From: Nonomuraea sp. NBC_00507
Lineage (GTDB): Bacteria; Actinomycetota; Actinomycetes; Streptosporangiales; Streptosporangiaceae
Assembly: GCF_036013525.1 (NCBI RefSeq)
Contig: NZ_CP107853.1
Span: 1,674,001-1,738,000 of the forward strand
Length of the DNA: 64,000 nt
Direction: 5' to 3'
Shown here: positions 44,735 to 54,424 of the stretch, piece by piece
Layout: every line of letters begins with the position of its first letter
Position numbering within the stretch: the first letter of the stretch is position 1
Program-made: the position numbers and the translations under genes
The notes under the pieces: model-generated
Databases searched by the model: none
What the model saw: the letters and a program-made list of their open reading frames with translations, nothing else
What the model was told of the DNA's origin: nothing

Positions 44735-46252
44735 TTATGCCGATCCGGGAGAGTGCACCACTACTTCATAGATGGTGCCATGAAACTTGCCTGCATCCGC
44801 CGGAACACGCGTAAACCAGATCAAAACGTACTGCCCGCTTGCCGCCTGACCAGGGGTCAGTGTGGTCTTGCCTGCCGCGTCCTTCTCGGTCGCCACCGTC
44901 TTCAGAGAGCCGAGATCGGGCGAGTCGCCGACCTTGAGCTCGACGGTCGCGCCGGGCGTATCGGCCAGCGTAGCCACCACGTCGCTGATCTGAACGGACT
45001 TGCCCATGTCAAGCAGCAGGCCTACACCCTTCTTGAGGTTGCCCAGCTCCGCGCTGGTGTAGCCCTCGGTCTCCCAGAAGGTGCTGGGCTTGCCGTCGAT
45101 GGCCAGCCCGGCCTTGTCCGACTTCTCGTCGTTGTCGCCGAGCGGGTCGAAGCCCTGGGCCTTCCCTGGCTCGACGGCCTGGACAGGGGTCGAAGCCGTG
45201 GCCGTGGTGGTCGGGGTGGCGCTCTTGGCCTCGGGGCCGGTCGGGCTGCCCAGGCTGCGGCCGATCGTCCAGGCGCCGACGCCGACCGCGGCGATGACGA
45301 GCAGCACCACCAGCGTCATCAACACCCTGTTGAGGGTGCTTCCGCCGCCGGACGGCCGCTGCGGCCGAGGGCCGGTGGGCCGCGACTGGGGGACGTGGAG
45401 GTGCTGGCGGTGGGCGATGTCCAGGCCCTCGGTGTGCGAGGCGGAGGCCACCGCGGGTGTCGAGGGGTAGGCGATCGGGATCGGCATGGGCCTGGCCACG
45501 TCGGCCAGTGCCTCGGCGACCTCGGCCGGGCTGGACAGTGCGCCCTGGCCCTTGCGGGACTCGGGCAGGCACGCCCGCACCGTCACCGCGTCGAGGTAGC
45601 CCGGCACGCCGGCGGTGACCTGGCGGGGCGTGCAGAAGTGGCCGTCGGTCATGGGAGCGGCAGGCAGCCCGCCCTCTTCCTCGTCGCCCGGCCAGTGGCC
45701 GGTCAGGCCGGCGTAAAGCAGCCGGCCCAGCCCTTCGGCGTCGTCGAGCGCCGGCTGGTCGGTGGTCAGCCCGTACATGGCCGCGTCGACGGCGACGCCG
45801 AGCACCTTGACCGTGTTTCCGGTCGTCCACACCAGGTGCGAGGGACGCAGGCACAGGTGGTAGAGCTTTGCCTTGTGGGCGTGCGCGAGCGCCTCGGCGG
45901 CCTCGGCGACCAGCCCGGCAGCGCGCTCGGGCTCCATCGGGCCGGAGGCCAGCAGGTCAGTGAGGGTCTCGCCGGTGACCCACTCGCTCACGACATAGGC
46001 GTGCTTGTCGTCTTCGGCCGCGTCGAAGACCTGGGTCAGGCGCGGGTCGGTGAGCCGGCTCGCGGCGCGGGCGGCCGTGACGACCTCGTGCACGCGGGGG
46101 AAGTCCGGCGAGAAGGTGTGCACGGCCACCGGACGGGCCAGGATCTCGTCAATGGCCTTCCACAACGTGGCTCCGTCGGACTCGCTGACGCGGTCCTCGA
46201 GCCGGAAGCGCTCGGCGAGGCGGGTGCCGGGTTCGACGGCCGACGTGCTCAC
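44735..46252 (-). CDS. Membrane pseudokinase (MurJ-associated)
   Basis: 505 residues from GTG 46252 (GGAG seven bases upstream). N-lobe and C-lobe of a Ser/Thr kinase fold, but the VAVK lysine is His45 (PVAVHTF), HRDLKP is degraded to HLCLRP (132-137), and there is no DFG. Transmembrane helix 310-330; extracellular discoidin-like domain ending KFHGTIYEVVV. In M. tuberculosis this module is fused to MurJ (MviN); here it is separate and downstream of murJ. It likely gates peptidoglycan synthesis by protein binding. Confidence 0.9.
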   Translation of the reverse strand: MSTSAVEPGTRLAERFRLEDRVSESDGATLWKAIDEILARPVAVHTFSPDFPRVHEVVTAARAASRLTDPRLTQVFDAAEDDKHAYVVSEWVTGETLTDLLASGPMEPERAAGLVAEAAEALAHAHKAKLYHLCLRPSHLVWTTGNTVKVLGVAVDAAMYGLTTDQPALDDAEGLGRLLYAGLTGHWPGDEEEGGLPAAPMTDGHFCTPRQVTAGVPGYLDAVTVRACLPESRKGQGALSSPAEVAEALADVARPMPIPIAYPSTPAVASASHTEGLDIAHRQHLHVPQSRPTGPRPQRPSGGGSTLNRVLMTLVVLLVIAAVGVGAWTIGRSLGSPTGPEAKSATPTTTATASTPVQAVEPGKAQGFDPLGDNDEKSDKAGLAIDGKPSTFWETEGYTSAELGNLKKGVGLLLDMGKSVQISDVVATLADTPGATVELKVGDSPDLGSLKTVATEKDAAGKTTLTPGQAASGQYVLIWFTRVPADAGKFHGTIYEVVVHSPGSA

Positions 46253-46404
46253 AGGCTCACTCCACTTGGCCGATCGGGCGTGCTCATGGTTCGACTCACC
46301 TGCGTGGTCGTGTCCCACGAAGGCACGCTATGCCGGGTGGATCCGCCCACGCCCCTCCTGCTTCCATTCGCGCGTGTCGGCCTCCATCGTAGTGCCGAGT
46401 TTCT

Positions 46405-48012
46405 TTACCGACCTACCCGTCTCGCGACCATCCCAACGATCGAGTTGACCTCTGGTATGCGCATTCTGTGCGCCACGCCGAGGTACAGCACCAGCCCGAG
46501 GCCTCCGCCGACGGCCAGAACGATCAGCGAATTGACGAAACCGAGACCGCCGAACACCTGCGTGACCACCCAGACCGCGGCCAGCGCCAGCACGGCCGTG
46601 GGCAGCGAGGCGAGATACATCCTGGTCAGAGCCATGCCGACGGTCCACCCGCCGAGCCCCTGCACCCGGCGGCCGGCCAGCCACCAGGCCAGAACCGCAC
46701 CCAGCCCGTACGCGATCGCATACGCCAGAGCCAGCCCCATCACCGCGTACTCGGCCGGCAGCAGCACGTAGAAGACCACCATCAGCCCCGCGTTAACCGC
46801 CGTCGTGCCCGCCCCGACGAAGACCGGCGTCCGGGTGTCGCCGAAACTGTAGAAGACCCGCAGCAGCAGCTGGAACACCGAGAACGGCACCAGCGCGAGG
46901 CCGTAGACCTGCAGCACGTTGCCGATGTAAACCGCGTCGGCCACGGTGTTGGCCCCATGGCCGTAAATCGGCACGGTGATCGCCGGGCCGAGCACCATGA
47001 GCAGCAGCGACACCGGCACCATCATCGCGCAGACGAGCCGCACACTCGCCCCGAACTCGCTGCGCACGTCGTCGAAGCGGCCCTCCCCGACGGCCCGGCT
47101 CATCCGGGGCAGCATGGCCGTGATCACCGAGACGCCGATGACGCCGTACGGCAGCTGGAACAGCTGGAACGCCAGCGTGTAGGGGCTGATGCCGTGACCC
47201 GGCACCGCCACGCCGGCCTGGCTCGACAGGTTGACGGTCAGCAGGAAGCCCAGCTGGGTCACGATCACATAACCGATCGTCCAGATCCCGGCCTTGGCCA
47301 TCTCGCCGAGCCGGGCGTTCCACACGTCGAAGCGCGGCACGAACGAGAATCCGGCCCGGCGCAACGCGACGATCAGCACGGCCGCCTGCGCCACGATGCC
47401 GGCCGTGGTGCCCAGGCCGAGCAGCGCCAGATCCCCGTCGCTCACCCGCTCGATGTCGCCCTTGGACGAGCTCACCACGGCGTAGGCCAGGAACACGCAG
47501 ATGACGACGAGGTTGTTGACCACCGGCGCCCACATGGGAGCGCCGTAGCGGTCGCGGGTGTTGAGTATGGCGCCCGCCACCGCGCCCACCCCGAAGAAGG
47601 CCAGCTGCGGCAGGATGAAACGGGCCAGCGTGACCGCGACCTCGAACCTCGCGCTGCCCGGCGCCCAGTCGGTGTAGAGATCGATGAGCAGCGGCGCGGC
47701 GAACACCGCGAGCACCGCGACGCCCACGAGCGTGACCGTGGCCACGGTCAGCAGCCGCTGCTCGTAGGCCTGGCCGCCGTCGGGGTCGTGCTGCTGCGCC
47801 CGGATGATCATCGGCACGATGACGCTGCTCAGCACCCCCAGAAGCAGCAGGTCGAGGATGCTGTAAGGGATCGCGTACGCCGCGTTGTAGGAGTCGCCCA
47901 GAGCCGCCGTGCCGATGGCGTACGCGAGCACCATGGTCCGTACGAACCCGGTGACCCGGGACACCATCGTGCCCGCCGCCATGATGGCGCTGGCACGCAA
48001 CATGCGGCTCAT
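46405..48012 (-). CDS. murJ: Lipid II flippase MurJ
   Basis: 535 residues, ATG start. MviN family: SAIMAAGTMVSRVTGFVRTM, GAVAGAILNTRDRYG, GISPYTLAFQLFQLPYGVIG; about 14 membrane helices and no kinase domain. It flips lipid II for peptidoglycan synthesis. It overlaps the DUF6049 gene by 4 bases and precedes its pseudokinase partner. Confidence 0.96.
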   Translation of the reverse strand: MSRMLRASAIMAAGTMVSRVTGFVRTMVLAYAIGTAALGDSYNAAYAIPYSILDLLLLGVLSSVIVPMIIRAQQHDPDGGQAYEQRLLTVATVTLVGVAVLAVFAAPLLIDLYTDWAPGSARFEVAVTLARFILPQLAFFGVGAVAGAILNTRDRYGAPMWAPVVNNLVVICVFLAYAVVSSSKGDIERVSDGDLALLGLGTTAGIVAQAAVLIVALRRAGFSFVPRFDVWNARLGEMAKAGIWTIGYVIVTQLGFLLTVNLSSQAGVAVPGHGISPYTLAFQLFQLPYGVIGVSVITAMLPRMSRAVGEGRFDDVRSEFGASVRLVCAMMVPVSLLLMVLGPAITVPIYGHGANTVADAVYIGNVLQVYGLALVPFSVFQLLLRVFYSFGDTRTPVFVGAGTTAVNAGLMVVFYVLLPAEYAVMGLALAYAIAYGLGAVLAWWLAGRRVQGLGGWTVGMALTRMYLASLPTAVLALAAVWVVTQVFGGLGFVNSLIVLAVGGGLGLVLYLGVAHRMRIPEVNSIVGMVARRVGR

Positions 48013-50147
48013 ACGGTCTCACTTTCCCGGTTCCTGGAGGCCCGCGCGCTCTTGCGCTCCGACCTGCGCCGCACCACGCGCGTCACCACGGCGGCGAGCA
48101 TCACGGTGAGCGCCGCGCCCACGATGACCGAGGCGACGCCGGTGTAGCCGGTGGTGCGGATGGTCAGCCGCTGCGGTTCGCCATAAGCCTTGCCGTCGGC
48201 GGTCTTGAGCTGGACCGTCACGGTCGTGTCGCCGCTGGAGCCACTGGTGGCGGTCATCGGCACCTGAACCGTGCCGCTCTGCCCGACGTCGATGGTCAGG
48301 GGCTCCTCTTGCTTGAAGTTGACCTGCAGCAGCTTCTCGTTGTCGGACTTGACGTCGATGTACAGGGCGATGTTGGCGCCCAGGGAGTTGCGCACGCTGA
48401 TGGGGACGACGCCGTTGCTGCCGGCCAGCGTCTTAGGCCGGTCGGGCCGCGCATCGACGATCTCGACCTTGTTCATCCGCTCAGTGACGGCCGTGTTCAC
48501 CCGGTTGGTCACCGAGCGACCCATGCGCGTGCTGTTGCGCCAGGCCGACGAGGTCAGCCTGAGCACCGCCGCGTCGAAGCTCGACTGCGTCCTCGTCGTC
48601 GTGATCAGAGCCGTGAGCTGCGCCTTCGACGCGACTTCCTTGACCGGCCCCAGGTATTTGCCGCTCAGCTCTTCCTTGCGCGCCTCATCGGTGTAGGTCA
48701 GGCCGGCGCGCGGGACCGACGCCTTGCCCGGCTTGATGGACTCCAGCGAGGTCAGCTGAAGCCACGGCAGCCGCTTTGCGGCATTGATCAGGCTGGTGAC
48801 GAGCGTCGGGTTGGGATCCCAGCGTCGCGACGGGGCCACGACCAGCGACCTCGGCTGGGTCTGGCCGGCCTCTGCGGAGATCATCGCGGTCTCGGCGATG
48901 AGGCGCTGGGTGCTGAGCAGCACGGACGTGGGGGCCGTCGGCTCGAACAGGCGGCTCAGCTCGGCGTCCGCGACCAGCGCGGTGACCGGGCCGTCCACCG
49001 AGTCGAGCGTCGTGGCGGCGTCGGGTGTGAACGTGACCGGCGGCTGCGGCGGCAGGTTGGTCGAGTTGAGCAGGACCGTGCGCACCTTGTCGTCGCTGAC
49101 CGAGAGCAGGTCGAGCGCGTCGGGGTCGAGCAATCCGGCGGCCGGCCAGTTGACGGTGGTCTTCACGTCGTCGCGGTTGAGCAACGCCTTCGCCTTCTGC
49201 CCGCCCAGCTGGATCGCCCTGTTGGGCAGGTCGTCCAGCCCCTGGTGCGCGAGCGCGGCCACGTCGGGATCCGCGTAGGGGACCGCGACCACGGGGGAGG
49301 CGGCCAGCGAGGTGCGCATGGACGTCAGCCACTGCCCGGCTTCGGCGTTGGCCGGCTTGCGCTCCGCGCCGTCCTTGGTCCTGACCCGGTAGTTTCTCGT
49401 CATCATGTCCAGGTCGTCGAGCAGCGCGGGGTCGACGAACCACGTGACGCTGCTGGGCGCGGACTGGGCGATGGTCGCCAGGTCGGCCAGCCGCCCCTTG
49501 CCGGTGATCGACTGGCTCAGCTTGTCGTCGACGAACAGGGCCTCCCCGTTCGCCCCCGCCGCCGGGTCGACGTCGGTCGCCCGGTGCGGCTGGTCGATGA
49601 CGGGCAGCGCGATGGCCAGCTTGTTGCGCGGCGGCTTCGGCACCGTGGGCGGCGCGTAGGTGAGGAAGGTCCGCTGGGCCGCCAGCGGCACCAGGTTCTG
49701 TGACACGTCCACCGCGATCGGGTAGACGCCGAACGTCCGCATCCCCATCTGGATGGGCGTCGCCGTGAACTCCCAGCGCGCCTGCTGGCCGGGCGCGAGC
49801 GGCGGGATGTCCCTGGCCGAGGAACTGGACGCCGCCATGCTCGCCAGGGTCGCGGTCGTCTGATCGGCCTGGTACGTCGTCATCGAGACACGGTTGGTGA
49901 ATTTCTGTGCCGAGTAGCGCAGCCGCACACGCAATGCCGACTGCGGCGCGCCGGTGTCGTTGCGCACCGTGCCGGTGAACTTGATCACATCGGTCATGTT
50001 CTTCGGAACGTCCGGAGAGATCGACGTGATCGTCACGGCGAACGGAAGCCTGCTCACGATCGCGGCAGCCGTGCTCGGCGCCGCGGCCACCATAGGGCCG
50101 AGCAACGCGGCGGACAGCACGGCGAGCAGCGTGGTCTTACGGATCAC
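48009..50147 (-). CDS. DUF6049 family secreted/membrane protein
   Basis: 712 residues. Signal peptide (MIRKTTLLAVLSAALLGPMVAAAPSTAAA), a long extracellular β-rich region with FSYSPKFTNR-like FN3-type folds, and a C-terminal helix (ASVIVGAALTVMLAAVVTRVV) with basic tail. This is the Rv3909-like family encoded upstream of murJ throughout actinobacteria. Function unknown; co-transcription suggests a cell-wall role. Confidence 0.88.
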   Translation of the reverse strand: MIRKTTLLAVLSAALLGPMVAAAPSTAAAIVSRLPFAVTITSISPDVPKNMTDVIKFTGTVRNDTGAPQSALRVRLRYSAQKFTNRVSMTTYQADQTTATLASMAASSSSARDIPPLAPGQQARWEFTATPIQMGMRTFGVYPIAVDVSQNLVPLAAQRTFLTYAPPTVPKPPRNKLAIALPVIDQPHRATDVDPAAGANGEALFVDDKLSQSITGKGRLADLATIAQSAPSSVTWFVDPALLDDLDMMTRNYRVRTKDGAERKPANAEAGQWLTSMRTSLAASPVVAVPYADPDVAALAHQGLDDLPNRAIQLGGQKAKALLNRDDVKTTVNWPAAGLLDPDALDLLSVSDDKVRTVLLNSTNLPPQPPVTFTPDAATTLDSVDGPVTALVADAELSRLFEPTAPTSVLLSTQRLIAETAMISAEAGQTQPRSLVVAPSRRWDPNPTLVTSLINAAKRLPWLQLTSLESIKPGKASVPRAGLTYTDEARKEELSGKYLGPVKEVASKAQLTALITTTRTQSSFDAAVLRLTSSAWRNSTRMGRSVTNRVNTAVTERMNKVEIVDARPDRPKTLAGSNGVVPISVRNSLGANIALYIDVKSDNEKLLQVNFKQEEPLTIDVGQSGTVQVPMTATSGSSGDTTVTVQLKTADGKAYGEPQRLTIRTTGYTGVASVIVGAALTVMLAAVVTRVVRRRSERKSARASRNRESETV

Positions 50148-50197
50148 GCGGATGCCCGAGCTGGAGGACGACGACGCACGCCCGCAATGCTACGGGT

Positions 50198-50722
50198 TCA
50201 GTGCCGCCGCGCGACCGCCTCACGTGATCCTCTGGGGCGTGTGCTGCACAGGTCGACCGTCTTGCCTGGCAGAAGGGTCAGCAGGTCGAGCGCGCGAATG
50301 GCGAGGGCGGTGTGGCGTTCGCCAGTGGCGGAGAAGACGGGCTCGGTGTCGGCGCGTAGCCGGTCGTCGATGAGCATCGGCAGCGACTCCGGCAGCAGCA
50401 GCGGGCAGACCAGCCCGTGGGCGTAGTCGGTGGCCGCGTTGACGACGTGGGCCGGGGCCGGCCGCACCTGGCGCATGCCCAGCAGTCCGCCTACGGCTCC
50501 TGGACGTGGGGGAGTCGCGACCGAGGAGGCGACCGCGACGACGGCCTCGCTGCCGACCCTGGTGGCGACCTCGAAAACCGTGACCATCAGGCACCTCTCG
50601 GGCGCGGCGGAGAGCGTCTCGGGTAGTTCGTCCGCGCAAGTCATGGGGCGCGGAAGGCGTACGATCTCATGATGGACCTGGTGTGCGAGGAGCCAGCGGT
50701 GGATCGCGAGGGCGTCCTTCAT
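50198..50722 (-). CDS. YbaK/aminoacyl-tRNA deacylase domain protein
   Basis: 174 residues: MKDALAIHRWLLAHQVHHEIVRLP at the start is typical of YbaK/ProX proteins, and VVNAATDYAHGLVCPLLLPESLPMLIDD...VFSATGERHTALAIRALDLL matches their core (GxR/ERHxxxxI). It could deacylate mischarged tRNA. It lies 50 bases upstream of the DUF6049 gene, same strand. Confidence 0.75.
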   Translation of the reverse strand: MKDALAIHRWLLAHQVHHEIVRLPRPMTCADELPETLSAAPERCLMVTVFEVATRVGSEAVVAVASSVATPPRPGAVGGLLGMRQVRPAPAHVVNAATDYAHGLVCPLLLPESLPMLIDDRLRADTEPVFSATGERHTALAIRALDLLTLLPGKTVDLCSTRPRGSREAVARRH

Positions 50723-50849
50723 ATAGACCTCCTAGCCTCAGCCTCGTTGCCATGGCCCCCGACGGTCCCTTGACCGACGGTAACCCGGACCCGGTGTGGC
50801 TCGGGGGATATGTTCCGGAAGTTCAGACCGACAAAGGACCCGACCCGGT

Positions 50850-52289
50850 TTGTCCGACTCAACTTTGACCGAAAGCCAGCAGCGGGCCATGACCGACCTG
50901 TTCCGCAAGATCGCCCCGGTGGCCGACGAGCTCGGCCGCCTTTTCGCTGCGAAGGGCCACGAGCTGGCCCTCGTGGGCGGTCCCGTGCGCGACCTCCTGC
51001 TCGGCCGCAGCGGCAACGATCTCGACCTGACCACTGACGCCCGCCCCGAGCAGGTGCTGGAGATCATCAGGGCCTGGGCCGACGCGGTGTGGACGATCGG
51101 CATCGACTTCGGCACGGTCGGCCTGCGCAAGGGCAACTGGCTGCTCGAGATCACCACCTACCGCAGCGAGGCCTACGACCCGAAGTCGCGCAAGCCCGAG
51201 GTCATGTACGGCGAGACGCTGGAGACCGATCTGGAGCGGCGCGACTTCGCGGTCAACGCCATGGCGGTGCGGCTGCCGGGACACGAGTTCGTCGACCCAT
51301 ACGGCGGGCTCGGCGACCTGGCGGCCAGATTGCTGCGCACCCCCGGCACCCCCGAGCAGTCGTTCGGTGACGACCCGCTGCGCATGCTGCGTGCTGCCAG
51401 GTTCGCCTCGCAGCTCGGGTTCGCCGTGGACGCGCAGGCGGTGGCCGCCATGACCGCGATGGCCGAGCGCATCGAGATCGTCTCCGCCGAGCGCATCCGC
51501 GACGAGCTCGACAAGCTCGTCTGTGGCGCCAACCCGCGGGAGGGCCTGCGACTGCTGGTGGAGACCGGACTGGCCGCGCACGTGCTGCCCGAGCTGCCCA
51601 AGCTGCGCCTGGAGATCGACGAGCACCACCGGCACAAGGACGTCTACGAGCACTCGCTGACCGTGCTCGACCAGGCCATCGCGCAGGAGGAGGACGGCAA
51701 GCCGGACCGGATCCTGCGCTGGGCGGCGCTCCTGCACGACATCGGCAAGCCGAAGACCCGCCGTCATGAGGCGGGCGGGCGGGTGTCGTTCCACCACCAC
51801 GAGGTGGTCGGCGCCCAGCTGACCAAGAAGCGCATGAGCGAGCTGAAATTCCCCAAGGACGTGGTGTCCGACGTCGCCCGGCTGGTCGAGCTGCACCTGC
51901 GCTTTCACGGCTACGGGACGGGCGAGTGGACCGACAGCGCCGTGCGCCGCTACGTACGCGACGCCGGGCACCTGCTGGACCGGCTGCACAAGCTGACCAG
52001 GGCCGACTGCACCACGCGCAACAAGCGCAAGGCCGCCGCGCTGTCGCGGACCTACGACCACCTCGAGGAGCGCATCGCCAGGCTCGCCGAGGAGGAAGAG
52101 CTGGCCAAGATCAGGCCCGAGCTCGACGGCAACGAGATCCAGCGCATCCTGGGCATCGGGCCCGGGCCGGTGGTGGGGCAGGCATACAAGTTCCTGCTCG
52201 AGCTCAGGCTCGACAAGGGCATGATCGGCAAGGAGGCGGCTACCGAGGCCCTGCAGGAGTGGGCGCGGGCGAACGCCGCGGGCGCGTGA
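50850..52289 (+). CDS. cca: CCA-adding tRNA nucleotidyltransferase
   Basis: 479 residues. Class II: LVGGPVRDLLLGRSGNDLDLTTDARP (catalytic Asp pair), RRDFAVNAMAVRLPG, DPLRMLRAARFASQLGF, and an HD domain ALLHDIGKPKTR. I took TTG 50850 (SDSTLTESQQRAM, AAAGGA upstream); ATG 50889 is the alternative. It repairs and adds CCA to tRNAs, as needed for tRNA-Ile in this window, which lacks encoded CCA. Confidence 0.96.
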   Translation: MSDSTLTESQQRAMTDLFRKIAPVADELGRLFAAKGHELALVGGPVRDLLLGRSGNDLDLTTDARPEQVLEIIRAWADAVWTIGIDFGTVGLRKGNWLLEITTYRSEAYDPKSRKPEVMYGETLETDLERRDFAVNAMAVRLPGHEFVDPYGGLGDLAARLLRTPGTPEQSFGDDPLRMLRAARFASQLGFAVDAQAVAAMTAMAERIEIVSAERIRDELDKLVCGANPREGLRLLVETGLAAHVLPELPKLRLEIDEHHRHKDVYEHSLTVLDQAIAQEEDGKPDRILRWAALLHDIGKPKTRRHEAGGRVSFHHHEVVGAQLTKKRMSELKFPKDVVSDVARLVELHLRFHGYGTGEWTDSAVRRYVRDAGHLLDRLHKLTRADCTTRNKRKAAALSRTYDHLEERIARLAEEEELAKIRPELDGNEIQRILGIGPGPVVGQAYKFLLELRLDKGMIGKEAATEALQEWARANAAGA

Positions 52290-53544
52290 TCATCCGGTAG
52301 GCCATCGCCGCGATCTGGTAGCCGATCGCGGCGATCGCGACGGCGAGGTAGGACTTGCCGTTCGCGGGCAGGATCATCGCCGACAGGCCCGCGGCGAGGA
52401 CGTACATGCCGTTGAACAGCATGTCGTAGATCGAGAACGCGCGGCCCAGGTAGATGTCCTCGACATCGCGCTGGACCGTGGTGTCGGCGCAGATCTTGAC
52501 GCTCTGCCCGGCCACGCCCAGCACGAACCCCGCGATCGGCAGCCCCCACTCCTGGAACGGCAGCACCAGCGCCGCCGTCAGCACGCCGGCCGCCGACAGC
52601 GCGATCGGCACCCAGCGCTCGATCGTGAACCGCTCGGTCGCGTACGGGGTGATGATCACGGCCAGCAAGTAGCCGGCGCCGGAGGTGGCCACGACCAGGC
52701 TGACCCCCTCCAGTGCGGCGTCGGGGTCGCCGTCGTAGAAGTAGTAGCGGTAGAGGATGATGCCCAGCGCGGTCGCCATGCCGTAGAAGAAGCGGTGCGC
52801 GGCCATCGCGCCTATGGTGGCGGCCGCGACGCGATGAGTGACCAGGTGCTTCGCGCCGTCCACGAGGCCGGCGACCACATGGCGCACCGCCTCGCGCGCC
52901 TGCGGCCTGCTGGGGTCGGACTCCGGCCCGAGCAGGCGGCGGTCCATCGTCCGCGCGACCAGCGCGCTCAGCCCGAACACCACGCCCGAGATGATCAGGA
53001 GCAGCGCCACGCCCTGGTCGTCGCCACTGAAGACCTTCCGCAGCAGGTAACCGACCCCAAAGCCCAGGAACGTCACCACAGTGCCCGACGTGGGCACGAT
53101 GGCGTTGGCCGCCATGAGCCGGTCGATGGGCACCACGTGCGGCAGCGAGGCGCCGAGTGAGGCCAGGAAGAACCGGTTGACGCCGAGAACTGCCAGCGCC
53201 GCCCCGTAGAACGCGGCGTCGGGCACGTCGGCCGCCACGAGCCCGGCGGCGACCAGCAGCAGTGCGCCGCGCACGAACGGCGCCACCACCAGGATCTGCC
53301 GACGCGACCAGCGGTCGATGAACACGCCGACGAACGGGCCGAGGATGCTGTACGGCAACAGCAACACCGCCAGGCCCGCGGCCACCTGGAGCGCGGTCGT
53401 CTGGCTCTCAGGGCTGAAGAAGGCGAAGCCGGTCACGCCGAACTGGAAGATCCCGTCCGAGAACTGGGAGACCAGTCGCGTGCCGAACAACCTTCTGAAA
53501 TCCCTGCCGCGGAGCACCACGCGAAGGTCGGCGACGAATGACAC
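52240..53544 (-). CDS. MFS transporter
   Basis: 434 residues, about 12 membrane helices. LFGTRLVSQFSDGIFQFGVTG at the start and FIDRWSRRQILVVAPFV (loop motif A, D-R-x-x-R-R) resemble EntS/MFS_3 exporters. GTG start. Its 3' end overlaps the cca 3' end by 50 bases tail to tail. Substrate unknown. Confidence 0.88.
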   Translation of the reverse strand: MSFVADLRVVLRGRDFRRLFGTRLVSQFSDGIFQFGVTGFAFFSPESQTTALQVAAGLAVLLLPYSILGPFVGVFIDRWSRRQILVVAPFVRGALLLVAAGLVAADVPDAAFYGAALAVLGVNRFFLASLGASLPHVVPIDRLMAANAIVPTSGTVVTFLGFGVGYLLRKVFSGDDQGVALLLIISGVVFGLSALVARTMDRRLLGPESDPSRPQAREAVRHVVAGLVDGAKHLVTHRVAAATIGAMAAHRFFYGMATALGIILYRYYFYDGDPDAALEGVSLVVATSGAGYLLAVIITPYATERFTIERWVPIALSAAGVLTAALVLPFQEWGLPIAGFVLGVAGQSVKICADTTVQRDVEDIYLGRAFSIYDMLFNGMYVLAAGLSAMILPANGKSYLAVAIAAIGYQIAAMAYRMITRPRRSPAPTPAGPR

Positions 53545-53627
53545 GCCGCCAGCCTAGCCAAGCGGCCGTCCTAGGATGAGGCTGCGTGGGTTCCAAGTGG
53601 TCGTCATGATCTCGTACGCTTCATAGC

Positions 53628-54212
53628 GTGACGATCGAGGAACACGTCGTGCTGGTCGACCGTGACGGCCGCGCGCTCGGCACCGCGCCCAAGACGTCGG
53701 TGCACGGCCGCGAGACGCCGCTCCATCTGGCGTTCTCCAGCTACGTTTTCGATCATGAAGGTCGCGTGCTGCTCACCAGGCGTGCCGATCACAAACTCAC
53801 GTGGCCCGGGGTCTGGACCAACAGCTGCTGCGGTCACCCGCTGCCCGGGGAGGCGCTGGAGTGGGCCGTCGTGCGCCGGCTCTCCTATGAGCTCGGGCTC
53901 GCGGCCGAGCGGGTGGATCTGCTGCTGCCCGCCTTCGCCTACCGGGCCGTCATGGCCAACGGCATCGTCGAGCACGAACTCTGCCCGGTCTATCGCGTCA
54001 TGGTCGACGGTCCCGTCGCGCCGAACCCGGAGGAGGTGGGGGAGGCGCGGTGGATGCCGTGGAAGGAGTTCGCCGAGGGGGTCCTGAGCGGGCTGCTGGC
54101 GATCTCGCCTTGGTGCCGGGAGCAGGTGCCGCTGCTGATGGAGCTCGGCTCCGACCCGCTGACCTGGCAACCCGCCTCGCCGGCCGATCTTCCCTTGGCG
54201 GCCCGCCTCTAG
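53628..54212 (+). CDS. idi: Isopentenyl-diphosphate Δ-isomerase, type I
   Basis: 194 residues, GTG start. Nudix-like: HLAFSSYVFDHEGRVLLTRR, active Cys in WTNSCCGHP, Glu in HELCPVYRV, and C-terminal WMPWKEF. It interconverts IPP and DMAPP for isoprenoids. A hairpin at 54374-54403 separates it from ino1. Confidence 0.95.
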   Translation: MTIEEHVVLVDRDGRALGTAPKTSVHGRETPLHLAFSSYVFDHEGRVLLTRRADHKLTWPGVWTNSCCGHPLPGEALEWAVVRRLSYELGLAAERVDLLLPAFAYRAVMANGIVEHELCPVYRVMVDGPVAPNPEEVGEARWMPWKEFAEGVLSGLLAISPWCREQVPLLMELGSDPLTWQPASPADLPLAARL

Positions 54213-54373
54213 CCGGGTCCCACGCCCCTGGCCTGCCCGCCGAGTTCCCGGCTCTCCCCTCAGGACCCGCGCCACTCGACAGCGCGCCGGCCCTATGCGT
54301 GAGGCGTGTCCATCCGCAGGGATGCACCTGAGCGAAGGTGCGCCAGGAAACAGGCGTGGACCGGGAAACGCAA

Positions 54374-54403
54374 GGCGCCGCCCCCGAGCGTGGGCGCGGC
54401 GCC
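54374..54403. terminator. Convergent terminator idi/ino1
   Basis: ggcgccgc (54374-54381) / gcggcgcc (54396-54403), a perfect 8-base stem 22 bases after the ino1 stop, between convergent idi and ino1. Confidence 0.6.
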
Positions 54404-54424
54404 GTGGACAGGGTGGTCAGCGGA

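Noticed and set aside
46468..48147. 559-codon open frame antisense to murJ
   Set aside because: It is His/Arg/Asp-rich noise opposite a clear MurJ gene.
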